A stretch of 64,000 bases of DNA, taken from the NCBI RefSeq assembly GCF_019392335.1, contig NZ_JAHXRQ010000011.1, positions 62,001 through 126,000 on the forward strand. Reading direction: 5' to 3'. Below are positions 27,650 to 36,113 of this stretch, piece after piece. This DNA comes from Mameliella sp. CS4 (GTDB taxonomy: Bacteria; Pseudomonadota; Alphaproteobacteria; Rhodobacterales; Rhodobacteraceae). A program made the position numbers and the translations under genes. The notes under the pieces are model-generated. The model was not told the DNA's origin and ran no database searches. It was given only the letters and a program-made list of their open reading frames with translations. The first letter of the stretch is position 1, and each line of letters opens with the position of its first letter.

Positions 27650-28672
27650 CTACCCCTCCCTGATCCGCGCCACCCAGATCGGCAGCAGCAGGCTGAGGAT
27701 CAACAGCCGCATCACGTGGTGCGCGGCCACATAGGCCGGATCCAGCCCGAGGGTCACGGCGATGGCTGCCATCGCCTCGACCCCGCCGGGCGCATAGGCC
27801 GCGATCAACACGGCGGGCGGCACCCCCATGAGGACAAAGGCCACGGACACAGCCAACAGGGTCGTGGCCACGTTCACCACGGTCAGCCAAAGCCCTGCCA
27901 CAACGGAATTGCGCAGCACCGCCCCGCTTTGCCCCGCGAAACGCGAGCCGATCAGCGTTCCCATGACCACAAAGGCCGCGTCGTCCAGGCCCGCCGAGAG
28001 GCGCCCGGGCGTCAGGTCGGACACATGTCCCAGCGCGCTGACCGTCATGCCCGCCATCAGGAAGGCGGCCGGCACCCGCAACGCCTGATAGCCATAGCCC
28101 AGCGCAAGCGCTGCAATCGCCAGCAGCCCCAGCGAGACCAGCGTCATGTCTGCCACCGGCAGCAGGTCCGCCCCGCTTGCACCGAAGAACAGGCTGACCA
28201 ATAGCGGCACGCAGAGCGTCAGGAACAGCACCCGGATGCTCTGGATCACCGCGATCTGCGCCGTGGGGCCACCCTGTTCCAGCGACATGCTGAGCACATA
28301 GCTCAGATGCCCGGGCGCAGAGGCCAGGACCGCGTCACGCCGGCTGAACCCCATCCAGCGCACCATGCCCACCTGCGCGATCGCCAGTCCCAGCGGCAGG
28401 CTGAGGCCGAGGATGGCCATGCTGAGCGGCCAGGAGGCCGCCGCCTGCAGCGTCTCCGGGGTGACACCGGTTCCGATGTTGATTCCCAGCAGGATAAAGG
28501 CCGCCGTCCGCATCCAGACCGGCAGATCGAACCTCAGGCCCGCCAGCCCGGCCAGCGTGACCCCCACGGCGGATCCGGTCAGCGCCGCGGCCGGAAAGCC
28601 GATCAGCCCGAAGACCAGCGCACCCAGCGCGCCTGCGAAAAAAGCCAGGAGAGTTCCGGTAAATTGGGACAT
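27650..28672 (-). CDS. AbrB-family membrane protein
   Basis: 340 residues with about ten membrane helices arranged as two repeats. The first holds LTGSAVGVTLAGLAG...ILLGINIGTGVTPE and the second AFLMAGMTVSALGHVSD...FVVMGTLIGSRF. This is the AbrB duplication family of membrane proteins, often mislabelled ammonia monooxygenase. The role is unclear, possibly transport. It is convergent with the AAA ATPase gene. Confidence 0.85.
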   Translation of the reverse strand: MSQFTGTLLAFFAGALGALVFGLIGFPAAALTGSAVGVTLAGLAGLRFDLPVWMRTAAFILLGINIGTGVTPETLQAAASWPLSMAILGLSLPLGLAIAQVGMVRWMGFSRRDAVLASAPGHLSYVLSMSLEQGGPTAQIAVIQSIRVLFLTLCVPLLVSLFFGASGADLLPVADMTLVSLGLLAIAALALGYGYQALRVPAAFLMAGMTVSALGHVSDLTPGRLSAGLDDAAFVVMGTLIGSRFAGQSGAVLRNSVVAGLWLTVVNVATTLLAVSVAFVLMGVPPAVLIAAYAPGGVEAMAAIAVTLGLDPAYVAAHHVMRLLILSLLLPIWVARIREG

Positions 28673-28773
28673 GCCGCCCCGGTTTATCCATCCCGAATGA
28701 CCTGCGCCAGCCCCCGGACCAGCCGCCGACGCGACCCCATGCGGAATGCTTTTGCGCGCGCGCGATTTTGCGC

Positions 28774-28802
28774 TTGACGGCGGCGCGCGGCTTCCGTATC
28801 CG
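28774..28802 (+). promoter_or_regulatory. Probable promoter of the CAT-anticodon tRNA
   Basis: TTGACG (28774-28779) and TATCCG (28797-28802) are separated by 17 bases and end 14 bases before the tRNA. This fits a sigma70-type promoter for a stable RNA. Confidence 0.6.
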
Positions 28803-28816
28803 ACCTCCCACTGCTT

Positions 28817-28893
<77 letters not shown>

Positions 28894-28961
28894 CTTCCCC
28901 CCTTATGAATACAATCGCTCGCGGGCCGGACGTCCGGTCAGTCCTCAGACTTCCTGAAACG

Positions 28962-28988
28962 AAAAAAGGGAGGCGCAGGCCCCCCTTT
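28962..28988 (-). terminator. Terminator of the pseudoazurin gene
   Basis: On the minus strand the stem AAAGGGGGG/CCTCCCTTT (one G-T pair) is followed by a run of T. It lies 22 bases after the pseudoazurin stop. Confidence 0.75.
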
Positions 28989-29010
28989 CCGGTCTGATGC
29001 GACGGACCTT

Positions 29011-29520
29011 TCAGGCGGACAGGTCCATTCCGTCCACCTCGGCCCAGATGTCTCCCCAGACCGCCCTGGCCTTGCCGCGATGACGCGCGGCCTTCGCTGC
29101 TTCGAGATTGTCCATCATGCCCTCACCCCTGACCACGATCAGGCCGACCATGCCGACGGCGTAATGTGGCTGACACTGAAAGCCGTAGAACCCGGGTGTG
29201 TCAAAGGTCACCTCGATTTCCTCGTTGATCCGGCCCCGGAAGGGCTCTGCGCCCTCGGGGATCATATCGTCGGCAGACTGGGCGTTGTGGCCCTTGTCGG
29301 TGGCCAGGAACCGGACGCTGTCGCCGGCTTCGATCACCGAGATGCGCGGAAAGAACACCTGGCGCAATTTGCGGTCCTCGGGGTGCTTGTTCAGCATCTG
29401 GATGTCATGCGTCGTGGCCGCCAGCACCCGACCGGGCAGGGTCAGGGCCAACGAGGCCGTCGCAGCAGCAGAGAGAAGCGCGGTGCGTCGCGTGATGAAA
29501 CGGGTCAAGTCGTCCTCCAT
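29011..29520 (-). CDS. Pseudoazurin (type I copper protein)
   Basis: 169 residues from the ATG at 29520. The leader has RR at 11-12 before a hydrophobic stretch (FITRRTALLSAAATASLAL), suggesting Tat or possibly Sec export. The cupredoxin copper ligands are His78 (KGHNAQ), Cys116 (GFQCQPH), His119 and Met124 (AVGMVG). The C-terminal helical extension after 130 is typical of pseudoazurin. It carries electrons in the periplasm, in relatives to nitrite or nitrous oxide reductase; no denitrification gene is in this window. A longer in-frame start upstream would add an unlikely extension. Confidence 0.9.
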   Translation of the reverse strand: MEDDLTRFITRRTALLSAAATASLALTLPGRVLAATTHDIQMLNKHPEDRKLRQVFFPRISVIEAGDSVRFLATDKGHNAQSADDMIPEGAEPFRGRINEEIEVTFDTPGFYGFQCQPHYAVGMVGLIVVRGEGMMDNLEAAKAARHRGKARAVWGDIWAEVDGMDLSA

Positions 29521-29697
29521 CGGGTTTGCACTCCGGTCACTGGGACGGGCCGGCGCGGGATGGCCGCAGGGTGCGGCATTCGCTTGAACATTGTCCAGCA
29601 CGGCCCGGCCCCATAGGCCGGTTTCCGCGTCTCGATTTATGCCGCCCGGAACGGGGGACACCCCGAACCGGGCAGGATGCGTCGCTTTGTCCCCGGT

Positions 29698-30408
29698 TCA
29701 GACGCAGGCGCGGTTTTGCCGCCAGGAGAGGCCCGCCGCCAGCGCCAGCAGCAGGCCAAACACCGTCAAAATGACGGCGGTCGGTGCCGTCGTCTGGACG
29801 CGTGGGACGGCCAGCTCCAGCCTCTCGCCCGGCACCAGGTGCAGGCGGCGTTCCCGGAGCTGCCCGCCAAAGCCATGATCCCGCACCAGCAGATCCACGC
29901 CCTCGGGATTGGGCAGACGAAGCGTGATCGGGGCGCTCGGATCATCGGGATAGGCCACGAACCCGGCATAGAGATAGAGATCCTGCAGACCGCGTGGCGC
30001 CTCGGGTGCGGGAACACCGCAGACGGAAATCGCCGTCAGCCCGTCCAGCGGGGTGACAAAGGGCAGAGGCTGGTCCAGCGGGTGCACCATCAGCGACATG
30101 CCTTCGAACCCCGCTGCCTGCGCGCCGATGCGTGCCTCGACCCTTTCCAACAGGGCGTCCGCGATCTGCCAGGTGCCCTGCTGCAGGCGCTCAAAAGGCA
30201 CACGCCCATCCGGCCCGGTCAGCAACCGGGCCTCCAGGCCAAACCCCTCGACCGCCGTCAGGGCGGGCATGCCCAGAAAGATCTCGACCGAACGGTCGTC
30301 ACGGGAGACGATCAGATCAACCTGGTCGGCCACCGCCTGCGCACAGCCCAGGCCGCTTGCGGCAACCAGCGCCGCCCGTGCCAAGATCCTTCGCAGCCGC
30401 CGCATCAC
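29698..30408 (-). CDS. Secreted, C-terminally anchored protein of unknown function
   Basis: 236 residues. A signal peptide ends near residue 27 (QAVA-DQ) and a membrane helix spans about 207-227 (TAVILTVFGLLLALAAGL), followed by RQN. The body is mostly beta-like with two cysteines. No family is recognised. It is read in the same direction as the AttH-like operon, 83 bases after that gene, so it could be co-transcribed. Function unknown. Confidence 0.7.
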   Translation of the reverse strand: MMRRLRRILARAALVAASGLGCAQAVADQVDLIVSRDDRSVEIFLGMPALTAVEGFGLEARLLTGPDGRVPFERLQQGTWQIADALLERVEARIGAQAAGFEGMSLMVHPLDQPLPFVTPLDGLTAISVCGVPAPEAPRGLQDLYLYAGFVAYPDDPSAPITLRLPNPEGVDLLVRDHGFGGQLRERRLHLVPGERLELAVPRVQTTAPTAVILTVFGLLLALAAGLSWRQNRACV

Positions 30409-30491
30409 GTCCTCTTCTCACATTGGCCGGAGGTTCTACCTCCGCCACCCCAGCAGGACAAAGCGCAACATGGACGCAGGCAGCCCGACGG

Positions 30492-31532
30492 TCATTCGTA
30501 CCCCGTCATCTCAAGATAGCCGCGTCCCGCATGGCTGCCACTGACGCGCACCGGCCCTTCCCAGTAGGGGATCGAGACCGCCATCCAGGCGCCGGGGTTC
30601 ACCGCCTCGACCGTCACGTCGATATCCCGCTCTGGCAGGGTCACGCGCCAGACAACCGGCACCTCTCGTCCGGCCACTTCGGCCCCTTGCAGCGGCTCTG
30701 CGGTCAGGGCGCCATTGCCGTAGGACTGTGTCCGGCCGTCCGCCCCGATCCAGGTGGCCGAGGTATAGGCGCTGCCATCGGTCTGGCGCAGGCGAAATCC
30801 CATCAACTTGTCACCGGCGTCGAAAGACAGAGAGAACCAGTCCCAGCCCGATTGTGTGCTGCTCAGAGGCTGCGAGGAGTATTCGCGGTCCAGCCAGGCC
30901 TTGCCACTCACCGCCACCGGGCCGTCGGGCAATTCCAGAGTGCCTTCAACGCGGTAGAAGGGCTGCGAGTAGTAGTAGCTGGCCTGCCCTTCCGCCGATT
31001 TCACCGAAAACCCTCGATCGCCGTGAAAGACGAGCGGCCCCTGCGCCTCCAGCCGCAGATCATAGCGGAACTCCGGCCCGCTGGCCGTCAGGGTCACGTT
31101 GTCCAGCGTCTCTCCGGCCATCTGCCAGTCGTCGATCCAGGCCTCGAAGGGCTGCGCCGTGACGCCCGCCTGACCGATGCCGCCACGGGCAAAGCGTTCG
31201 GCAACGTGGTGTGCCCTGGGCGTGGTCACTGCCGCATGGGCGAACCAGACCTGAGGCGAGGTCCAGCCCGCGCCCTCGCCCGGCGCCAGCGCCGAGCGGA
31301 ACAGCGTCCACTGCACCCCATAATCGGTGCCATCCGGGCCGGTCAGGTTGGCGGTCACGTACCACCATTCGATGCGGTAATCCGGGTGCGGGCCGTGATC
31401 GGCGGGAAAGTCAAAGACCGGGTCCGGAGCAGGCACGGCAAACCCCGTCGCATCCGTCCCCAGCCCGGCAAAACCCTGCCCCAGCGCGGCGACTGGCCAA
31501 AGCAACAGGAACACGATCAGCCTATCGTTCAT
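30492..31532 (-). CDS. AttH/CrtC-type lipocalin-like secreted protein
   Basis: 346 residues from the ATG at 31532. A signal peptide ends near ALGQ-GF. The family pattern is visible in YRIEWWYVTANL, QWTLFRSAL and the C-terminal LDREYSSQPL...WDWFSLSF. This is the hydroxyneurosporene-synthase/AttH fold. CrtC members are carotenoid hydratases, while AttH members sit with an ABC transporter, as here. The start overlaps the permease stop by 11 bases. The job is probably to handle a lipid-like ligand moved by the transporter. Confidence 0.86.
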   Translation of the reverse strand: MNDRLIVFLLLWPVAALGQGFAGLGTDATGFAVPAPDPVFDFPADHGPHPDYRIEWWYVTANLTGPDGTDYGVQWTLFRSALAPGEGAGWTSPQVWFAHAAVTTPRAHHVAERFARGGIGQAGVTAQPFEAWIDDWQMAGETLDNVTLTASGPEFRYDLRLEAQGPLVFHGDRGFSVKSAEGQASYYYSQPFYRVEGTLELPDGPVAVSGKAWLDREYSSQPLSSTQSGWDWFSLSFDAGDKLMGFRLRQTDGSAYTSATWIGADGRTQSYGNGALTAEPLQGAEVAGREVPVVWRVTLPERDIDVTVEAVNPGAWMAVSIPYWEGPVRVSGSHAGRGYLEMTGYE

Positions 31533-33918
31533 TGGCAAAGACCCTCAGCAATTGCGACACAGGCGTGCGCGCCATGCGCAGCGCCGGCCAGAGCGCGGCC
31601 AGCGCCGCCGCCAGCAGGGTCAACAGGCCCAACCGCGCATAATCCAGCGGAAAGAGATACATCGGCAGGCGCCAGCCAAAAGCCTGCACGTTGACCATCG
31701 CCAGCAGGACCCAGGCCAGCGCCAGCCCCAGCGGCAGGGCCAGCAGCGCCGTCAGTGCCGCAAGAACCAGCGCCCGGATCAATTCGACCCGCGCAAGCGC
31801 GCCGCGCGTCAGCCCCATCGCCCAGACCGGCGCAAGCTGTGGCAAGCGGATAGCAGACAGGGTCAGAAGGCTCATCAGGATGGCAAAGCCCGCCACCGCC
31901 AGCGTCAGCACGTTGAGCGCCGCCGTAACGGTAAAGGTCCGCTCGAAGACTCCCAGGGAAAAGGCCTTGACCGATGACTGGTCCACCACGCTGCCCGGCG
32001 GCAGGCCAAATCTCTCGCCCAGCGCGCTGCGCAGCTCCTCGGGGTCTAGGCCCAGGACACCGAACTGGCGGGGTGTCTCGTCGGGGAAAACCACGCCAAA
32101 GCGCGTCTCGGAGATGACCGCCTGGCCCACCGGGTTGCCATAGTCGCCGTAGACACCGGCCAGCGGCAGGCGCAGGCCTCCGCCAAGATCCAGCATATCG
32201 TCCAGCCACAGCCCGGCCCGGCGCGCCAGTTGTTCGTTGACAATCACCGCCTCACCCGCCGCGACCCGGGTCCATGCCTCTGGACGCGCCGCGACAAAGG
32301 TCCAGTTGGTCTCATAGGCGGGGCCCACCCGCGCGCCCATCAGCTCTGCCGGGACGCCGGCAAGGCGGCTGTCGACCCGCAACAGAGGCAGGACCGTCGC
32401 CCCCCGGTCCTGCAGAAACGCCTCTATCCCGGGCATCCGGTCGCGGTCGACGCCACGGATGTAGGCATCCGCAAACAGGCGCTGATCCAGGAAATCGATG
32501 AAAGTCAGGCGAAAGCTGGACACCATCGTCGACACGCCCACATTGGCCGCCATCGCCAGCAGAAGCGCCATGAGCGCAAGACTGAGGCCGGGCAATTGCT
32601 GGCGCGTGTCGGCCCAGAACCAACCGCCGATCACGCCTTTGGCGCGCGACTGGCCCAGCGCGAGGACAGCGCCAAGGATCAGGGGCAGCGCCAGTGCGGC
32701 GCCGATCAACAGACACCCCAGCAACGCAAAGGCGGCGATCAGACCGGCATCGGCCAGGGCAATCCCCGCCGCCACCGCCAAAAGAAGCACCGCCGCCGCC
32801 CCCTGCAGCCAGCGCCCACGGCCCGCGGCCATCGCCCAGGCGCGCGGACGGGCGCTGGCCAGGATCGGCATCCGGGCGATGCGCCAAAGCGCCCCGGCCC
32901 CCGCCAGACCTGCGCCCAGCACGGCAATGGCCAGCCCGGACAGCCACCAGACCGGGCGCAATTGCAGACCGCCCGATACCTGCGCGCCATATAGCCCCTC
33001 AAGCGTCGCGGCCACGTCGGGCAGCAAAAGGGCGGCGATGACATAGCCCAGCACCACACCGATTCCGCCTGCCAGCAGCGACAGGACCAGCAGCTCTACC
33101 GCCATCAGGAGGATCAGCCGCCGCAAAGGCACCCCCAGCGTGCGCAGGGTTCGCACCATGCCGCGGCGCTGTTCAAAGACCAGGCCGATGGTGCCATGCA
33201 CGATAAAGATGCCCACGGCAAAACTCAGCAGCCCGAAGGCGGTCAGGTTGAGGTGGAAACTGCCGGTCAGCTGCCCCACGTCGCTGCCAGATTGCGCGGC
33301 GACGCGCGTCAGGCCCGGCGCGACCTGTTCAAGCGGCGGCAGGCCCATTGGCTGTTCTGGCGCCAGGATCAACCGGCTGAGCCGCTCCGGCCGGTCCAGA
33401 AGGCGTTGCGCCACGCCGACATCGGTCAGGGCCGTGTCCGGCGCCACCGAGGTGTCGGTGACAACCTCTTGCGGCAGGTCTGCCAAACGTCCCGCTGTCG
33501 CGGCATCCGCGAACAGCACCCCCACCGTCAGAAAGCTGTTCAGGTCAATGTCGCGGGCACCACCGACCGGGCTGAGCGCGCCCGGCGTGGTCAACGGGTC
33601 CAGCCCGACGATCCGGACCCGCCCGGCATCGGTGCGCAAGACACCTTCGACCGCCGGCGACACCTGCCACCCCGCCCGTCGCAGCGCGACATAGGTTTCT
33701 TGCGGGAGGCTGTCCCCGGCCCTTGGCACCAGTTGGTCAAAGCGCCCCTCGCCCAGTGTGGCGGCGGCGGCGTCATAGCTGGCCCGCGCCTCGGCATTGA
33801 TCGCCTGCACGCCGGACCACAGCGCCGTCGCCAGGGCAAGCCCGGCGAGAAAGGTGAAAAACTGCAAGGGGTTGCGCCGCCAATGCGCGGCCAGCGCCTG
33901 CAGCACCGCGCGCGTCAT
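31522..33918 (-). CDS. ABC transporter permease, FtsX/MacB-like
   Basis: 798 residues. An N-terminal membrane helix, a periplasmic domain (about 45-210), three helices near 215-345, further helices up to about 480, a second periplasmic domain and three C-terminal helices give the ten-helix double-FtsX layout. This layout is typical of permeases that extract lipids, lipoproteins or attachment factors. It overlaps the ATPase stop by four bases and is followed by the AttH-like gene, matching the attEFGH type of locus. Confidence 0.9.
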   Translation of the reverse strand: MTRAVLQALAAHWRRNPLQFFTFLAGLALATALWSGVQAINAEARASYDAAAATLGEGRFDQLVPRAGDSLPQETYVALRRAGWQVSPAVEGVLRTDAGRVRIVGLDPLTTPGALSPVGGARDIDLNSFLTVGVLFADAATAGRLADLPQEVVTDTSVAPDTALTDVGVAQRLLDRPERLSRLILAPEQPMGLPPLEQVAPGLTRVAAQSGSDVGQLTGSFHLNLTAFGLLSFAVGIFIVHGTIGLVFEQRRGMVRTLRTLGVPLRRLILLMAVELLVLSLLAGGIGVVLGYVIAALLLPDVAATLEGLYGAQVSGGLQLRPVWWLSGLAIAVLGAGLAGAGALWRIARMPILASARPRAWAMAAGRGRWLQGAAAVLLLAVAAGIALADAGLIAAFALLGCLLIGAALALPLILGAVLALGQSRAKGVIGGWFWADTRQQLPGLSLALMALLLAMAANVGVSTMVSSFRLTFIDFLDQRLFADAYIRGVDRDRMPGIEAFLQDRGATVLPLLRVDSRLAGVPAELMGARVGPAYETNWTFVAARPEAWTRVAAGEAVIVNEQLARRAGLWLDDMLDLGGGLRLPLAGVYGDYGNPVGQAVISETRFGVVFPDETPRQFGVLGLDPEELRSALGERFGLPPGSVVDQSSVKAFSLGVFERTFTVTAALNVLTLAVAGFAILMSLLTLSAIRLPQLAPVWAMGLTRGALARVELIRALVLAALTALLALPLGLALAWVLLAMVNVQAFGWRLPMYLFPLDYARLGLLTLLAAALAALWPALRMARTPVSQLLRVFANER

Positions 33919-34571
33919 GCCAATTGTCCGGCGCGCAGATGCAATTGCCGGTCCATCCTTGCGGCCACGGCGGGCGAATGGGTCACCACCATCAGCGCCG
34001 CGCCGGTTTCGCCCACCAGCGCCAGCATCTGGTCCAGCACCTCACCCGCCGTCGCCTCGTCGAGGTTGCCGGTGGGTTCATCCGCCAGGATCAACCGGGG
34101 CCGCGCCGCCAGCGCCCGCGCAATCGCGACCCGCTGCTGCTGGCCGCCGGACAGCTGTTCGGGGTACTTGTGCCGGTGATCGCCCAGGCCCAGCGCCTCG
34201 ATCAGACGCGCAACCTGTGCCGCATCCTCGCGCCCCGCCAGCCGCGCCTGGAACCGGATGTTGTCCGCCACGTCCAGCGAGGGGATCAGGTTGAACTGCT
34301 GAAAGATCACCGCCACGTCCGAACGCCGCAGAGCCGCCCGCCCGGCCTCGTCCAGCGCGGCGACATCGCGACCGTCGAACAGGACCCGGCCGCCATCGAC
34401 CGTATCCAGCCCGCCGACGATGTGCAGAAGCGTGCTCTTGCCGGACCCGGACTCGCCCTGCAGCGACATCGTCTGGCCAAGGTCCAGCGACAGGTCCACG
34501 CCGGACAGCACGGGAACCGGACCCTCTGCCCCGGCAAAGCTCTTGGTGACGCCCGAAACTTCCAGCAACAT
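33915..34571 (-). CDS. ABC transporter ATP-binding protein, LolD-like
   Basis: 218 residues. Walker A GESGSGKST is at 39-47, the signature is LSGGQQQRVAIARAL (about 139-153), Walker B is LILADEPTGNLDE, and the H-loop is VVTHS. It belongs to the LolD/MacB branch that pairs with FtsX-type permeases such as the next gene. It is the first gene of the three-gene operon. Confidence 0.94.
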   Translation of the reverse strand: MLLEVSGVTKSFAGAEGPVPVLSGVDLSLDLGQTMSLQGESGSGKSTLLHIVGGLDTVDGGRVLFDGRDVAALDEAGRAALRRSDVAVIFQQFNLIPSLDVADNIRFQARLAGREDAAQVARLIEALGLGDHRHKYPEQLSGGQQQRVAIARALAARPRLILADEPTGNLDEATAGEVLDQMLALVGETGAALMVVTHSPAVAARMDRQLHLRAGQLA

Positions 34572-34647
34572 GACCTGCCCTCCGAGAGGGCGATATAGCC
34601 CCCCGGCGGGCTTAGCAAACCCGGCCCCCGCGCAACAGGCACAGACG

Positions 34648-34674
34648 AAAAAGGCGCCCCGTTCCGGGGGCGCC
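34648..34674 (-). terminator. Terminator after the DoeD-type aminotransferase gene
   Basis: On the minus strand GGCGCCCC/GGGGCGCC with a 6-base loop is followed by TTTTT. It lies 50 bases after the stop at 34725. Confidence 0.75.
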
Positions 34675-34724
34675 CTGTGGTCGCAGTCCGCCCCCCGCAG
34701 GCGCGGAAACGATGTCGGTCCGGG

Positions 34725-36095
34725 TCAGCCCAGGACCTCCTTGACCGCCTCTGCCGTCTTGCCGGCAACCTCTTCGGCCTCTTCGCGAGTAAGACTGAAC
34801 GGCGGTGCGAAACCCAGGATGTCGCCCTGCGGCATCGCGCGCCCGATCACGCCGCGCGACAGCAGAGCGGAGGCCACGCTGGGCCCGACTTTCTTTGCCG
34901 GATCGAAGAACGTGCGGCTGTCGCGGTCGGCGACGAATTCCACCGCCGCCATCATGCCTTCGCCGCGCACTTCGCCGACGTTCGGGTGATCGCCCAGCGC
35001 GTCGTGCAGGGCCTTCTGGAAATGCGCCCCCACCTCGCCTGCGTTCTGCACCAGGTTCAGTTCGTCCAGCAGCTTGAGGTTGGCGACACCCGCCGCAGCC
35101 CCGATGGGATGCGCCGAATAGGTCCAGCCGTGGCCGATGGGGCCGCTCTCATCCGTTCCCTGCTCCAGCACCTTCCACATCTTGTCGCCAACGATGGACC
35201 CGGACAGCGGCGCATAGGCCGAGGTCAGGCCCTTGGCGATGGTGATGAGGTCGGGCTTCAGCCCGTAGTGATCCGAGCCCATCATGGTGCCCAGCCGGCC
35301 AAAGCCGGTCACGACCTCATCCGCGATCAGCAGGATGTCGTGCTTTTGCAGAACGGCCTGGATCGCCTCCCAGTAGCCGGGCGGCGGCGGCACGATGCCG
35401 CCCGTGCCCAGCACCGGTTCCCCGATGAAGGCCGCGATGGTGTCGGCGCCCTCGCGCTCGATCAGCGCCTCCAGCTCTGCCGCGCAATGGGCGGTGAACT
35501 GTTCCGGCGTCAGGTCCAGGTTGTCGCGGCGATAATAATACGGCGCCTCGGTGTGGATCACCTGGGTCAGCGGCAAGTCGAATTTCTTGTGGAACAGCTC
35601 CAACCCGGTCAGAGAGCCGGTCATCAGGCCCGACCCGTGATAGCCGCGCCAGCGCGAGATGATCTTCTTCTTTTCCGGACGGCCCAGGATGTTGTTGTAG
35701 TACCAGACCAGCTTGATGTTGGTCTCGTTCGCGTCGCTCCCCGAGAGGCCGAAATAGACCTTGGACATGCCCGCAGGCGCACGGTCCAGGATCATCTTGG
35801 ACAGGGTGATCGACGCCTCGGTGCCGTGGCCGACGTAGGCGTGGTAATAGGCCAGTTCCTTGGCCTGCGCGGCAATCGCCTCGGCGATGTCCTGACGGCC
35901 ATAGCCCACGTTCACGCAGTAGAGCCCGGCAAAGGCGTCCAGCAGGCGATTGCCGTCCCGGTCCTCGATATGGCAGCCCTGCCCGCCGGTTATCACGCGG
36001 TTGGGCACATTGCCCCGGGCGAATTCGGCCAGGTGGGTCGACGGGTGGAAAAAGTTGTCGCGGTCCCACTGGTCCAGTTGATCATTTCTAAGCAT
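34725..36095 (-). CDS. doeD: Class III aminotransferase, DoeD type (diaminobutyrate/omega-amino acid transaminase)
   Basis: 456 residues. The PLP lysine is Lys288 in TIAKGLTSAYAPL, the ADEVVTGFGRLG motif precedes it, and the N-terminal FHPSTHLAEF is typical of the putrescine/GABA-pyruvate transaminase group. In ectoine catabolism DoeD (also called Atf) converts diaminobutyrate to aspartate semialdehyde; I assign it by context next to doeA, eutB, eutC and the AsnC regulator. Taken alone the sequence would be called a GABA/putrescine:pyruvate transaminase. It follows the dehydrogenase gene on the same strand. Confidence 0.8.
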   Translation of the reverse strand: MLRNDQLDQWDRDNFFHPSTHLAEFARGNVPNRVITGGQGCHIEDRDGNRLLDAFAGLYCVNVGYGRQDIAEAIAAQAKELAYYHAYVGHGTEASITLSKMILDRAPAGMSKVYFGLSGSDANETNIKLVWYYNNILGRPEKKKIISRWRGYHGSGLMTGSLTGLELFHKKFDLPLTQVIHTEAPYYYRRDNLDLTPEQFTAHCAAELEALIEREGADTIAAFIGEPVLGTGGIVPPPPGYWEAIQAVLQKHDILLIADEVVTGFGRLGTMMGSDHYGLKPDLITIAKGLTSAYAPLSGSIVGDKMWKVLEQGTDESGPIGHGWTYSAHPIGAAAGVANLKLLDELNLVQNAGEVGAHFQKALHDALGDHPNVGEVRGEGMMAAVEFVADRDSRTFFDPAKKVGPSVASALLSRGVIGRAMPQGDILGFAPPFSLTREEAEEVAGKTAEAVKEVLG

Positions 36096-36113
36096 CTCGG
36101 TCCTTTCCTCGCC